In this document: positions 17,316 through 25,244 of the stretch, piece by piece | Numbering within the stretch: position 1 is the first letter of the stretch | Layout of the letters: each line of letters begins with the position of its first letter | Assembly: GCA_045132495.1 (NCBI GenBank) | Contig: JBGUSK010000118.1 | Coordinates: 1 to 51,655 of the forward strand | From: UBA11524 sp045132495 | GTDB taxonomy: Bacteria; Bacillota; Clostridia; Christensenellales; Aristaeellaceae | Direction of reading: 5' to 3' | Length of the DNA stretch: 51,655 nucleotides | The notes under the pieces: generated by a model | What the model was told of the DNA's origin: nothing | The model's database searches: none | What the model saw: only the letters and a program-made list of their open reading frames with translations | Program-made: the position numbers and the translations under genes

Positions 17316-19841
17316 TCAGTTTGCGCAGGCAGGCGCATGGCTGGGCAGGTTGTTCATCGCGTAGACCGTGCCGGTTGAGAAGTCCACCCAGGCGATCACC
17401 AGGGACGGGTCGCCGTAGGTCAGGTAACCCTGGGCATCCACCAGGCCCACCGGCTCCGCATATCGGGCGATGTACACATCACGGGTACCGTCTTCCTTCT
17501 GCTCAAAGACAGCATGGTCAAGGGTGGGGACAGTCCGGGCGCGCTTGATCATATCAGCGGTTGCCGTCGCTGCCCACTTGTCAAATTCCTCCTGATCCGC
17601 CCGCTGAACGCTCTCGTTTTCGCCCGATGCAGCCTTCACAGGCGCCGCATACCAGGGGCATTCCGCCTCGTGAAGCTCATCATAGGGATGAAGAACCAGG
17701 CGATCCTCAGCCGTGGGAGCGCAGGTGCAAATCAGATTCGGATAGGTGCCCTGATGGCACAGGAACCAGTGCAGCATGACATGCTCTGCCAGGCAGTCTG
17801 CAGCGGAAGCGTCAGCGGTGACATCCGCCGTGCTCACATACCAGGTGAAGTTCAGCGCGGTGCAGCGCTCCTCCAGGGTCATCTGCGCCAGCTCTTCCAC
17901 ATACTTGCACAGGTCGTGGCCCTCGCACACGGTTGCGTCGGGCGCTTCTGTGTACAGGTTGATCGCATACGCATAGAAGCCGCTGCGGCTGATTTCGCGG
18001 CCATTCATGTCCAGCGCGGCACAGGAATAAAGCGCACCGGAATTTTCCGCCGTCGCATAAAAGGTCAGCTTGGAGGTGTCCGCGCCGGCATAGGCCGTAT
18101 TCTCCGCGGAGATCGCCGCTGCTGTGCTGTTTTCATCCGCCTGAACGTACCACTGATACTTCACCGCGCGGGAGTTGGTGTAGGTAAAGTTAACTTCCTC
18201 GCCCAGGATCGCCTGCGCCACAACGGGAGCAGACGCCACGCTCAGCGCAGTTTCCTTGCTGGCGATCTCAATGACGTTTTCGCCCGCGATGATCGTCGCC
18301 ATGCAGTAGTAGCTATAGGTGGTATTGACCTCGTTTTTCGCCGTCACGACAATGGAGGCAGCGTTCTCACCCGTCAGGACACTGTCCGTCACGGCAACGG
18401 TGCCGTCGGCGTTCACAACGCTCTTCACCTCATGCCATTTGTAGGCGCTGGCGCCGTAGACGTCAAAGGTGATCAGCAGCTCCTGTCCCTTGCGGGCCTC
18501 CCGGATCTCCAGGTTGATCACGCGCTCCTGGGCCGCGAGGCCTTCACGGTGCCAGGGGCAGCTTTCGCTGTGCAGCGGGCCGGGCCTGCCCCAGGCTGCC
18601 GCGCCGCATTCCTTGCCCAGGCAAAGGATCTCTGCTGCACCGGCCTTCACATGGGCCGCCGTGCAGCTCAGGTACTGCGCAAATGCAGAGGGATCGTCCT
18701 TCAGCAGCGCCTTCATGAACGTGGACGCATCCTCCACAGACATGGAGGTCAGGTGCTCATAGCAGCACTCCACAGGCAGCGCCAGGCCCAGGGAAGCGCC
18801 GTTGCAATACGTGCAGCCGGGGACAGGCGTGGGTTCCGGCGTCTTTTCTGGCATGGGGGTGACCGCAGGGAGCGCCGACCTGTCCAGGTTCAGCAGATCG
18901 CCGCGGATGAAGCCCTCATGCTTCTTGTACTGGACGCCGTACCAGATGTACCCGTCTTCCTGCATTTCCGCGCTGGTGACCAGCACGGCAGTTTTAGCCT
19001 TCTTGATCGTCGTCAGGCTCTTGCTGGCGGTGGTGGGTTCCTTGCGCAGGTAGACCGCGTTGGTGTTCGTCCAGGCAGCAACGCCGCCCTCGGGAATCAC
19101 CGGCACTGCGCCGCCCTTGCCCACTTCAACGCCTGCGCGCTCCATCAGCACATTCAGGTCGATATACTGCTTGAACACAGGGCCGCCGACCTTGTAGGTC
19201 TCCTTGGTGACGCGGCCATTGTCGTCGCCATGGACGACAGATGCATAATCATTGCTGACATAGATCACCACGCCCACCAGCTTGCGGCCGTCGATCTCGA
19301 TCAGGGCCAAGTCGCCGATAACAGGGTAAGCAGCCCGGCTGATCTTCTTCAGCGCACCGATGTTCTTCATCCTGGAGCACAGGTTCTTGTACGTCTCGCT
19401 CTGGGGGAACTCCTTGCTGCTCAGGCCGATCCTGTCAGCCACCCAGCCGATGAACAGGGCCGTCCACTCGATGTCCTGATCTTCCTTTTCCTTCTCAAGC
19501 CCTGCCCAGCGGGTGTAGAGGGTCATGCCGTCCTTCTCTTCCTGATAACCCAGCTGACTCTGGGCAACATTAACCATATCCTCGCGCCAGTCGCCGGTCA
19601 GCCTGACCTGCTTTGCCAGCGCTTCCCAGTCCTTTCTGCCCAGGCCGGTGATGAGGGATGCAGCCGTGTCCTTGATCTTGTCCAGCTCGCTTTTTTCCGA
19701 TTCGTCCTGCTCGCCCTTTTCCTGCACCATCTCATTGGGGGAGAAAGTAAGCTCCATGTCTTCTTCTGCCAGCGCGCCCATGGGGAGCATGGTCATGAGC
19801 AGCCCTGCGGTCAGCAGCAGCGCCATTCCTCTGCGCATCAT
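17316..19841 (-). CDS. Secreted CHAP-like pseudoenzyme with SH3 and Ig-like domains
   Basis: An 841-residue exported protein (signal peptide to about ALA-EE, residue 25). Residues about 85-225 align with CHAP amidases (AQSQLGYQEEKDG, then EWTALFIGWVADRIGL, then GDLALIEIDG), but the catalytic Cys of the usual WCA is Thr (EWTA), and the usual HVGIV histidine position reads KLVGVV, so both catalytic residues are lost. An SH3b domain (about 245-310, AVYLRKEPTTASKSL) follows, then Cys-containing segments with LHSESCPWH and LHEAECPWY, and Ig-like domains (VKYQWYVQAD). It probably binds peptidoglycan or matrix rather than cutting it. Its ribosome site overlaps the stop of the previous subunit gene (TAAGGAGG). 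Confidence 0.85.
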   Translation of the reverse strand: MMRRGMALLLTAGLLMTMLPMGALAEEDMELTFSPNEMVQEKGEQDESEKSELDKIKDTAASLITGLGRKDWEALAKQVRLTGDWREDMVNVAQSQLGYQEEKDGMTLYTRWAGLEKEKEDQDIEWTALFIGWVADRIGLSSKEFPQSETYKNLCSRMKNIGALKKISRAAYPVIGDLALIEIDGRKLVGVVIYVSNDYASVVHGDDNGRVTKETYKVGGPVFKQYIDLNVLMERAGVEVGKGGAVPVIPEGGVAAWTNTNAVYLRKEPTTASKSLTTIKKAKTAVLVTSAEMQEDGYIWYGVQYKKHEGFIRGDLLNLDRSALPAVTPMPEKTPEPTPVPGCTYCNGASLGLALPVECCYEHLTSMSVEDASTFMKALLKDDPSAFAQYLSCTAAHVKAGAAEILCLGKECGAAAWGRPGPLHSESCPWHREGLAAQERVINLEIREARKGQELLITFDVYGASAYKWHEVKSVVNADGTVAVTDSVLTGENAASIVVTAKNEVNTTYSYYCMATIIAGENVIEIASKETALSVASAPVVAQAILGEEVNFTYTNSRAVKYQWYVQADENSTAAAISAENTAYAGADTSKLTFYATAENSGALYSCAALDMNGREISRSGFYAYAINLYTEAPDATVCEGHDLCKYVEELAQMTLEERCTALNFTWYVSTADVTADASAADCLAEHVMLHWFLCHQGTYPNLICTCAPTAEDRLVLHPYDELHEAECPWYAAPVKAASGENESVQRADQEEFDKWAATATADMIKRARTVPTLDHAVFEQKEDGTRDVYIARYAEPVGLVDAQGYLTYGDPSLVIAWVDFSTGTVYAMNNLPSHAPACAN

Positions 19842-19856
19842 GTTCTGTTCTCCTCC

Positions 19857-20456
19857 TTACTGATTTTCATCCACGATCAGCGTCTTGGTGGCCTCAGACC
19901 AGCCCAACGCATACAGCGGATCTGTGCCGTTGTTCGCGCTCTGCACCGCCTGGGCCAGCACCGCGATCTCCACCTGGGCGTTCATGTATTCATTGCCCAT
20001 CTCAGGCGCGAAGGTGACCTTGGTGAACAACGGCTCCGTCCTCTGGCCCGGCTTCAGGATGCGATTGTAATAGTAGAAACCATTCTGCTCCGTCCAGAAC
20101 TCGGTGTTCACATTGAGGCTGATATAATCTGCATTCAGCTCGGTCTCCACGCCCTGCGCCGGGGTGATCTTCTTTTCCACCAGCACACGGGTGAAAAACG
20201 GCACGCTGCCCTTATTGACCACATAAGCAACCTTGCCCACACTCGTTGCGGGCACCACGTCGGACACGCCCTCTTCCGGCCAGGGCTTGCCGTCCTCGGT
20301 TTCCTCCACCAGATCCATATAAAGACAGCCGGTGGTGATCACATTATACGCCGTATCCTCCGCCACGAAATAAGCTGCGGTGCCGCTGGCCAGGATCGCC
20401 AGCCCCGTCGCGATCAGCGCCAGGCAGAGGATGCGCTTCTTCCATTTCTTACTCAT
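19857..20456 (-). CDS. TasA/CalY-like protein with divergent SipW-type signal peptide
   Basis: A 199-residue protein starting at ATG 20456 behind GAGAGGAGAAACCCG. The leader ends ASGTAAYFVAEDTAYN, the SipW-type pattern in a divergent form. The body is beta-rich with GSVPFFTRVLVEKKI, matching the VRV strand of camelysin/TasA relatives, and WTEQNGFYYYNRILKPG, the usual WTxxxGYYYY motif before the C-terminal part. It is the last of four tandem subunits and precedes the CHAP-like gene by 15 bases. A 151-base structured gap separates it from the upstream subunits. Confidence 0.85.
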   Translation of the reverse strand: MSKKWKKRILCLALIATGLAILASGTAAYFVAEDTAYNVITTGCLYMDLVEETEDGKPWPEEGVSDVVPATSVGKVAYVVNKGSVPFFTRVLVEKKITPAQGVETELNADYISLNVNTEFWTEQNGFYYYNRILKPGQRTEPLFTKVTFAPEMGNEYMNAQVEIAVLAQAVQSANNGTDPLYALGWSEATKTLIVDENQ

Positions 20457-20488
20457 CGGGTTTCTCCTCTCAAAAAGGGCCCATAAAA

Positions 20489-20571
20489 TCCCCATGGGGA
20501 AAATAACATCATCATGCATGTACCGCAGGGCACAGGGGGATATCCGCCAGTGCAGATACCCTCGTGTGCCC
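20489..20571 (-). promoter_or_regulatory. Structured gap inside the fibre operon
   Basis: The gap holds a long hairpin, GGGCACA-CGA-GGGTATC paired with GATATCC-CCC-TGTGCCC (20528-20571), and a 12-base palindrome TCCCCATGGGGA (20489-20500) followed on the minus strand by TTTTAT. The second could act as a weak terminator. Together they may reduce expression of the genes downstream of the first three subunits. Confidence 0.5.
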
Positions 20572-20607
20572 CCGTCCCACCGGATGGCAGGACGGGAGGC
20601 AGAGACA

Positions 20608-21213
20608 TTACTTATTCATGCCGCAGGTTTCGAACCAGGCCGCAATATCCGCAACCTCCATCTTCTGCACATCCGCCCAGGAAGACTTCGCGCCCTGAGC
20701 CTGCACAGCGTAGGCAGTCACGTCGATGTCGAACTCGGTTTTGCCATCGCCGTTGGTCAGGTCGGTGGGGATCACGATCTGGTCAAACAGGGCATCGGTG
20801 ACCTCACCCTTGGCCAGCACCTTGGTGTAGTAGTACAGGCCGTCGGTATGCAGCACCCAGTTGTCGCCCAGCTTGTTGTCGGTATAGTCGGTGCGGACGA
20901 TGATGTCGCTCGCGCCCACTTCCTTCAGGCAATCCAGGCCTTCGACCTTCACGCGCACAAAGCAGGGGTTTGCGCCGGTATTGGTGACGGTGGGGTCCTT
21001 GGCGAGGGCTTCGCCGGGGTACACCTCGGGCGCGTCCTCGGAGCCCTGCTTATCCCACTCGGGCTCGGTGAGCTCAATGTCAACATTGCCGACGGTGAAG
21101 GTATTCGTCTTCACATCGGTGGTATCGGTGAAGTAAGCCAGCGTGCCGCCCACGGCCAGGATGGCGATCATGCACACCGCCGCAGCCAGCAGCAGAATCT
21201 TGCGCTTGTTCAT
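20608..21213 (-). CDS. TasA/CalY-like fibre subunit, SipW-dependent
   Basis: A 201-residue protein: MNKRKILLLAAAVCMIAILA leader, cleavage region VGGTLAYFTDTTD, then VKTNTFTVGNVDIELTEPEW, the strongest match in this operon to the TasA/CalY N-terminal pattern (TLAYFTD...NTFTxG). Later it has ANPCFVRVKVEGLD and WVLHTDGLYYYTKVLAKGE, both conserved in the family. Such subunits are cleaved by SipW and polymerise by donor-strand exchange into biofilm fibres. The ribosome site GAGGACATAACAC supports the start. Confidence 0.92.
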   Translation of the reverse strand: MNKRKILLLAAAVCMIAILAVGGTLAYFTDTTDVKTNTFTVGNVDIELTEPEWDKQGSEDAPEVYPGEALAKDPTVTNTGANPCFVRVKVEGLDCLKEVGASDIIVRTDYTDNKLGDNWVLHTDGLYYYTKVLAKGEVTDALFDQIVIPTDLTNGDGKTEFDIDVTAYAVQAQGAKSSWADVQKMEVADIAAWFETCGMNK

Positions 21214-21254
21214 GTGTTATGTCCTCGATTCGTTATTCCTTTTGCACATCTTTC

Positions 21255-21878
21255 TTATGGAACACTGGGGGTCAGCTTCCAAATCTCACCAGGTTCAGTA
21301 ATTGCCGCACCGGAATCTTCCTTCAAGTTCTCAGACTGCACTGCATAAGCATAGAACTTCAGTTCTGCTTTAGCAGTCTCAGCAGTCACATCATTGTCAA
21401 TTGTAACCTTGCCGTTTTTCAAATCGCCTTCGCCTTCACCCTTCAGGAAGTAAACAGAGGTGCCTGCTGCTTCGGGCTGCTTCCACATGTACACTACACC
21501 GCCAATATGCTTGGGCGTAGCTCCCTCAACCTTGGACCAGCCTTCAGCCTGCTCCCAGTTGATAGCATTGCCAGTATCGGTTTCAACGACTTCAATGAAG
21601 AGGTAGCATTTTTCGCTGCCAGTTTCCACCGTAACTTTGGGATCTTTTTTATAGGTTGCACCGGGAATCATCTTGGCCGTCCAGCTATCAAGCTCACCGT
21701 TTTCCTTTGATGCAGTATTCCAAGTTTCCGTCAAAGAAATATCCACAAGAGCAGGAGCAAAAGCATTGGTCACGGGATCAGTCTTATCAGTCAGCCACGC
21801 CAGCGTACCACCCACAGACACCGCCACCAGCAGCAGCGCAGCAACGGCCAGCACGAGGATCTTCTTGTAGTTCTTCAT
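21255..21878 (-). CDS. TasA/CalY-like fibre subunit, SipW-dependent
   Basis: A 207-residue protein with leader MKNYKKILVLAVAALLL and cleavage region VGGTLAWLTDKTD followed by PVTNAFAPALVDISLTETW. A central EKCYLFIEVVET strand matches the VRV strand of relatives. In place of the common YYYY motif it has HIGGVVYMWKQPEAAG. It starts behind AAAGGAGAACAAAC and lies 21 bases after the preceding subunit. It is probably a second fibre-forming or accessory subunit. Confidence 0.9.
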   Translation of the reverse strand: MKNYKKILVLAVAALLLVAVSVGGTLAWLTDKTDPVTNAFAPALVDISLTETWNTASKENGELDSWTAKMIPGATYKKDPKVTVETGSEKCYLFIEVVETDTGNAINWEQAEGWSKVEGATPKHIGGVVYMWKQPEAAGTSVYFLKGEGEGDLKNGKVTIDNDVTAETAKAELKFYAYAVQSENLKEDSGAAITEPGEIWKLTPSVP

Positions 21879-21899
21879 GTTTGTTCTCCTTTCAAATCA

Positions 21900-22613
21900 T
21901 TACTGGTTTTCAGCAGGAGTATCGACAGCGGGGCCGGTCACAGTGGTGTTGGTCTTGCCCCACTGCGCCCACGCATCAGCCGCTGCATTGAAGCCATCAG
22001 CCTGGATGGCATGCGCCACGATGTTGATATCCACCTTGTCCATGTGGGCCAGCTGCTTCTCGCTCACCTCACCGGGGATGGTGATGGAGTCAAACAGCGC
22101 ATCCAGCTTCACTTCAGCCTCGCCAGCGTCCACAACATCCTTGTACCAGAACTCGTAGGTGCTGCCGGAGAAGCTGTTGAAGAGCCAGGTCTTGTTGTCC
22201 CAGCCATTGACGAGGTTCTGCAGCAGGAACACATCGCCTGCGTAGTAGGTGGGGTAGATCGTCTGGGGGAAGGCGGCCTTCAGGCTGTCCAGCTGATCCA
22301 CAGTCACCTGAATGCGGACGTAGCACTTTTCACTGCCCGATTCGACCGTCACAGTCGGGTCCTTGGTATAGGTGTGGCCAGGCAGCAGCTTGTAGGCATT
22401 GCCGGTCGTGGTACGGGTGCTGCCTTCAGGCTTGCCGTACTCATCCACCTTCGCCTCATCAAGCTTGATGTTGACAGAACCCACCGTGAAGGTATTCTTG
22501 ACCGTGCCGGTGGTGCTGGTGAGGTAAGCCAGGGTTGCGCCGACGGACAGGCTCACGAGCAGAACCGCGCAAGCCAGCAGCATCACGATGCGGCGGAGCT
22601 TGGAATTCTTCAT
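21900..22613 (-). CDS. TasA/CalY-like fibre subunit, SipW-dependent (first after sipW)
   Basis: A 237-residue protein starting at ATG 22613 behind GAAAGGAGGAATT; the frame's upstream extension is antisense to the sipW tail. Leader MKNSKLRRIVMLLACAVLLV, cleavage region VGATLAYLTSTTG, then TVKNTFTVGSVNIKLDEAKV. ESGSEKCYVRIQVTVDQLD matches the conserved VRV strand. It ends in an Asn/Thr/Pro-rich tail without a sorting signal. As the gene next to the signal peptidase it may be the major subunit. Confidence 0.92.
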   Translation of the reverse strand: MKNSKLRRIVMLLACAVLLVSLSVGATLAYLTSTTGTVKNTFTVGSVNIKLDEAKVDEYGKPEGSTRTTTGNAYKLLPGHTYTKDPTVTVESGSEKCYVRIQVTVDQLDSLKAAFPQTIYPTYYAGDVFLLQNLVNGWDNKTWLFNSFSGSTYEFWYKDVVDAGEAEVKLDALFDSITIPGEVSEKQLAHMDKVDINIVAHAIQADGFNAAADAWAQWGKTNTTVTGPAVDTPAENQ

Positions 22614-22725
22614 CTGAGAATTCCTCCTTTCAATAATATGGGATACCGATTGGGAACGCACTTTATTTCGGGGCGCATGCGCCTCGGAATCAGATTTTGC
22701 AGCCATCGCTGCGGTCGGAGGGCGA

Positions 22726-23250
22726 TCACTCGCTCTCAGGGTGAGGTTGCGTGGGCTTTTCCGCCTTGGGCAGCAGCTCCGACAGCAGCAGGGACAGCAG
22801 CAGCATCGCCGCGAGGGCAATGCCCGCGATCACGCCTGCGCCTGACTGCAGCCAGGTTGAAAAATAACCCAGATACGGAATGGAAAATACCGGGGTGCCG
22901 ATCACCTGATCGTAACTCACCGGCGGATCAGGCATGTTGTTCGCATCGCCCTTGGTGATGTAGCAGGTCTCACCATCGATGGTGACCAGCTCATTCACCC
23001 GGTGCGTCGCGACCATGGCGCCGCCTGCCGCCCTGAAGGTCAGCGGTGTGCCGACTTCGATATCCTGCGCGTCGATCGCGCGGACGTAGATCAGCGAGCC
23101 AACGTGGTAGGTCGGTTCCATGGAGCCCGACAGCACCGTGTAGGGCGTCAGCCCCACCGCACGAACCCCTACCAGCAGGATCGCCAACGCAACCATGACG
23201 ATCACCACCAGGGTGCTCAGCATGCTCATCAGGTTCCGGATGATTCTCAT
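22726..23250 (-). CDS. sipW: SipW-type (ER-like) signal peptidase I
   Basis: A 174-residue membrane protein. An N-terminal helix (about 10-30) is followed by SGSMEPTYHVGSLIYV with the nucleophile Ser. The general base is His in MVATHRVNEL rather than Lys, which marks the ER/SipW class. The third block TKGDANNMPDPPV is also present, and a C-terminal helix (about 138-160) anchors it. SipW cleaves the special leaders of TasA-type subunits, five of which are encoded directly downstream. It is the first gene of the operon and has a promoter at 23404-23432. The site before ATG 23250 is weak (AAAGAGG at long spacing), which may limit its level. Confidence 0.95.
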   Translation of the reverse strand: MRIIRNLMSMLSTLVVIVMVALAILLVGVRAVGLTPYTVLSGSMEPTYHVGSLIYVRAIDAQDIEVGTPLTFRAAGGAMVATHRVNELVTIDGETCYITKGDANNMPDPPVSYDQVIGTPVFSIPYLGYFSTWLQSGAGVIAGIALAAMLLLSLLLSELLPKAEKPTQPHPESE

Positions 23251-23286
23251 TTCGTCACATCAACCTCTTTCGTTCAGGTCCCCTCC

Positions 23287-23300
23287 CCGGGGCGCCCCGG
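23287..23300 (-). promoter_or_regulatory. GC-rich palindrome in the sipW leader
   Basis: A perfect 14-base palindrome CCGGGGCGCCCCGG lies in the roughly 147-base leader between the promoter and sipW. It could fold as a tight hairpin or bind a dimeric regulator. No T run follows. Confidence 0.45.
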
Positions 23301-23403
23301 AGTGTGCATCTGCCATCTTTTGCCGCCTGAACAGGGAAATCATCGCAGCGGCTTCGGGCTGTTTTCTCCATATTGAGACAGCAAGCCCATTTTTACATAC
23401 TAA

Positions 23404-23432
23404 AGCATACCATAAACCCCAGCAATCGTCAA
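23404..23432 (-). promoter_or_regulatory. Promoter of the sipW fibre operon
   Basis: Minus-strand TTGACG (23427-23432), 17 bases, then TATGCT (23404-23409). The start near 23397 gives a long leader. No other promoter was found within the operon. Confidence 0.65.
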
Positions 23433-23495
23433 GGTTATCCATATTGTGCATTACATGTTTTTACAATGCGGCCTGTTGCCAGAGGGCGGTTCACC

Positions 23496-23524
23496 TTGCG
23501 CAAACGGCCCCGCCATGTTATAAT
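23496..23524 (+). promoter_or_regulatory. Promoter of the SDR/hydrolase operon
   Basis: TTGCGC (23496-23501), a 17-base spacer and a perfect TATAAT (23519-23524). The start near 23531 leaves a leader of about 23 bases carrying the CGGAGG ribosome site. Confidence 0.8.
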
Positions 23525-23553
23525 GCAGACACATCAAGATCGGAGGCAATCCA

Positions 23554-24267
23554 ATGGAACAGAAGCTGACGGGCAAGGTCGCCGTCGTCACCGGCGGCGC
23601 GCAGGGCATCGGCAAGTGCATCTGCGAGGAATTTGCAAAGGCAGGCGCGGCAGTGTGCGTCATTGACGTCAGGGAAAACCCGTATTTCGTGGGCGATCTG
23701 GCGGACAAAAACACACTGGAACTTTTTGCTGCCAGGGTCATCGCAGACTATGGCCATGTGGATTACCTCATCAACAACGCAAAGCCGCTATTCAAGGGCG
23801 TCCAGGAGTGCTCGTATGAGGAATTTGAGTACGCCCAGCGGGTCGGCGTGACTGCGCCTTTTTATCTGTCAAAGCTCTTCGCGCCGCACTTTGCGCCGGG
23901 AGCGTGCATCATCAACATTTCCTCCAGCCGCGACCGGATGAGCCAGCCCCAGTCGGAGAGCTACACCGCAGCCAAGGGCGGCATTTCGGCGCTGACCCAC
24001 GCCCTGGCGGTGAGCTTCGCCGGGCGGGTGCGGGTCAATTCGATTTCTCCCGGCTGGATCGACAACGCCTGCACCGTATACGAGGGGCCCGACGCCATCC
24101 AGCAGCCTGCCGGACGGGTCGGCAATCCCCTCGACATTGCCCACATGGTGCTTTTCCTCTGCTCGGAAAGGGCGGGCTTCATCACCGGCGAAAACATCTG
24201 CATAGACGGCGGCATGACCCGCCTGATGATCTACCACGGCGACCACGGATGGCAGCTGAATCCCTGA
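23554..24267 (+). CDS. Short-chain dehydrogenase/reductase (SDR)
   Basis: A 237-residue classical SDR. The NAD(P)-binding motif TGGAQGIG is at residues 14-21, an NNAK motif (usually NNAG) near 74, the catalytic Ser in NISSSRDR, and the active-site pair in SESYTAAKGG. SPGWIDN and GENICIDGGMTRL complete the fold. The acidic residue after the second strand (VIDV) favours NAD(H). It oxidises or reduces an alcohol/ketone; the substrate is unknown. It is co-transcribed with the esterase-like hydrolase 30 bases downstream. The long frame on the opposite strand is a shadow. Confidence 0.93.
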   Translation: MEQKLTGKVAVVTGGAQGIGKCICEEFAKAGAAVCVIDVRENPYFVGDLADKNTLELFAARVIADYGHVDYLINNAKPLFKGVQECSYEEFEYAQRVGVTAPFYLSKLFAPHFAPGACIINISSSRDRMSQPQSESYTAAKGGISALTHALAVSFAGRVRVNSISPGWIDNACTVYEGPDAIQQPAGRVGNPLDIAHMVLFLCSERAGFITGENICIDGGMTRLMIYHGDHGWQLNP

Positions 24268-24296
24268 CCAACGCCACCCTGAAAGGAGCAGTTCCC

Positions 24297-25184
24297 ATGA
24301 AGCCGATCAAGACCATTCCCTTCAATCCCGCACTGGACGGCATCGCCGAGGTCACGCCGGATATCGTCTTCGCCCGTGAGGCTGGACAGGATATCACCCT
24401 GCGCATCGTCAAGCCCTGGAAGAACGATCTCAACAAGGATCGCGTGTATCCGCTGATCGTCTTCATCCAGGGCAGCGGCTGGACCTCTCCCAACATCAAT
24501 TTCCACCTGCCGCAGATCTGCACCTTTGCCGCGTCGGGCTATGTGGTAGCTACGGTCACCCACCGTTCCTGCAACGACGGCCACCCTGCCCCCACGTTCC
24601 TCATCGACGTAAAGAGCGCCGTCCGCTACCTGCGGGCCCACGCGGCTGAACATCAGATCGACCCGACCCGCGTGGCCGCCTGGGGCACCTCCTCCGGCGG
24701 CAACACTGCGCTGCTGCTGGGCCTGACGGGGGATGATCCCCGCTACGTCAGCAGCGTACACCCGGAGCAGTCCGATGCAGTCAAGGCCGTGGTGGACGTC
24801 TTTGGCCCCACGGACATGATGAGTCTCTTCGTCACCCGCTTCGGCGACTATGAAACCGCGCAGCTTGACCCCGGTCAGGAAGCCTACTTCAACCGGATTC
24901 TGGGCGCGTCCTGGAAGACAGCGGAGGGCCGCGCAGCTGCAGACGCGATGAGCCCGCTGCAAATGCTGCGCGAAGGCATAACGCTCCCTCCCATGCAGCT
25001 GCTCTACGGCGACGCAGACCCGGTGGTGCCCTTCGATCAGGGCGAGCGCATGTATGAAAGGCTCTGCAAGCTGGGCTGCGATGCGGAATTTGTGCGTGTC
25101 ACCGGCGCGGAGCACGAGGGCAACTTCTGGTCCCAGGCGGTGCTGGATGAGATCAGGGCCTGGCTGGATACAAGGATGAAGTAA
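24297..25184 (+). CDS. Alpha/beta hydrolase, BD-FAE/esterase type
   Basis: A 295-residue cytoplasmic protein with no signal peptide. The oxyanion region is FIQGSGW, the nucleophile elbow is WGTSSGGN (Ser near 142), the acid is in YGDADPVVPF and the base in AEHEGNFW. This matches the BD-FAE (bifunctional feruloyl/acetyl xylan esterase-like) and carboxylesterase groups. It probably removes acyl groups from plant or host glycans after uptake. Start ATG 24297 has GAAAGGAG seven bases before it. A terminator at 25201 follows the stop. Confidence 0.92.
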   Translation: MKPIKTIPFNPALDGIAEVTPDIVFAREAGQDITLRIVKPWKNDLNKDRVYPLIVFIQGSGWTSPNINFHLPQICTFAASGYVVATVTHRSCNDGHPAPTFLIDVKSAVRYLRAHAAEHQIDPTRVAAWGTSSGGNTALLLGLTGDDPRYVSSVHPEQSDAVKAVVDVFGPTDMMSLFVTRFGDYETAQLDPGQEAYFNRILGASWKTAEGRAAADAMSPLQMLREGITLPPMQLLYGDADPVVPFDQGERMYERLCKLGCDAEFVRVTGAEHEGNFWSQAVLDEIRAWLDTRMK

Positions 25185-25200
25185 AAACAGGCAAAGCAAA

Positions 25201-25236
25201 AGGCGTGCAGCTTTGAGGCTGCACGCCTTGATTGTT
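25201..25236. terminator. Bidirectional terminator between hydrolase and CxxC protein genes
   Basis: An 11-base-pair perfect stem AGGCGTGCAGC/GCTGCACGCCT (25201-25211 with 25218-25228) has A residues before it and TTGATTGTTTT after it. It serves the two convergent genes and is almost identical to the hairpin at 27183-27212. Confidence 0.85.
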
Positions 25237-25244
25237 TTGGCTTT

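Noticed and set aside
17514..20486. 990-codon plus-strand frame
   Set aside because: Opposite the CHAP-like and subunit genes; no ribosome site, domains or sensible composition.
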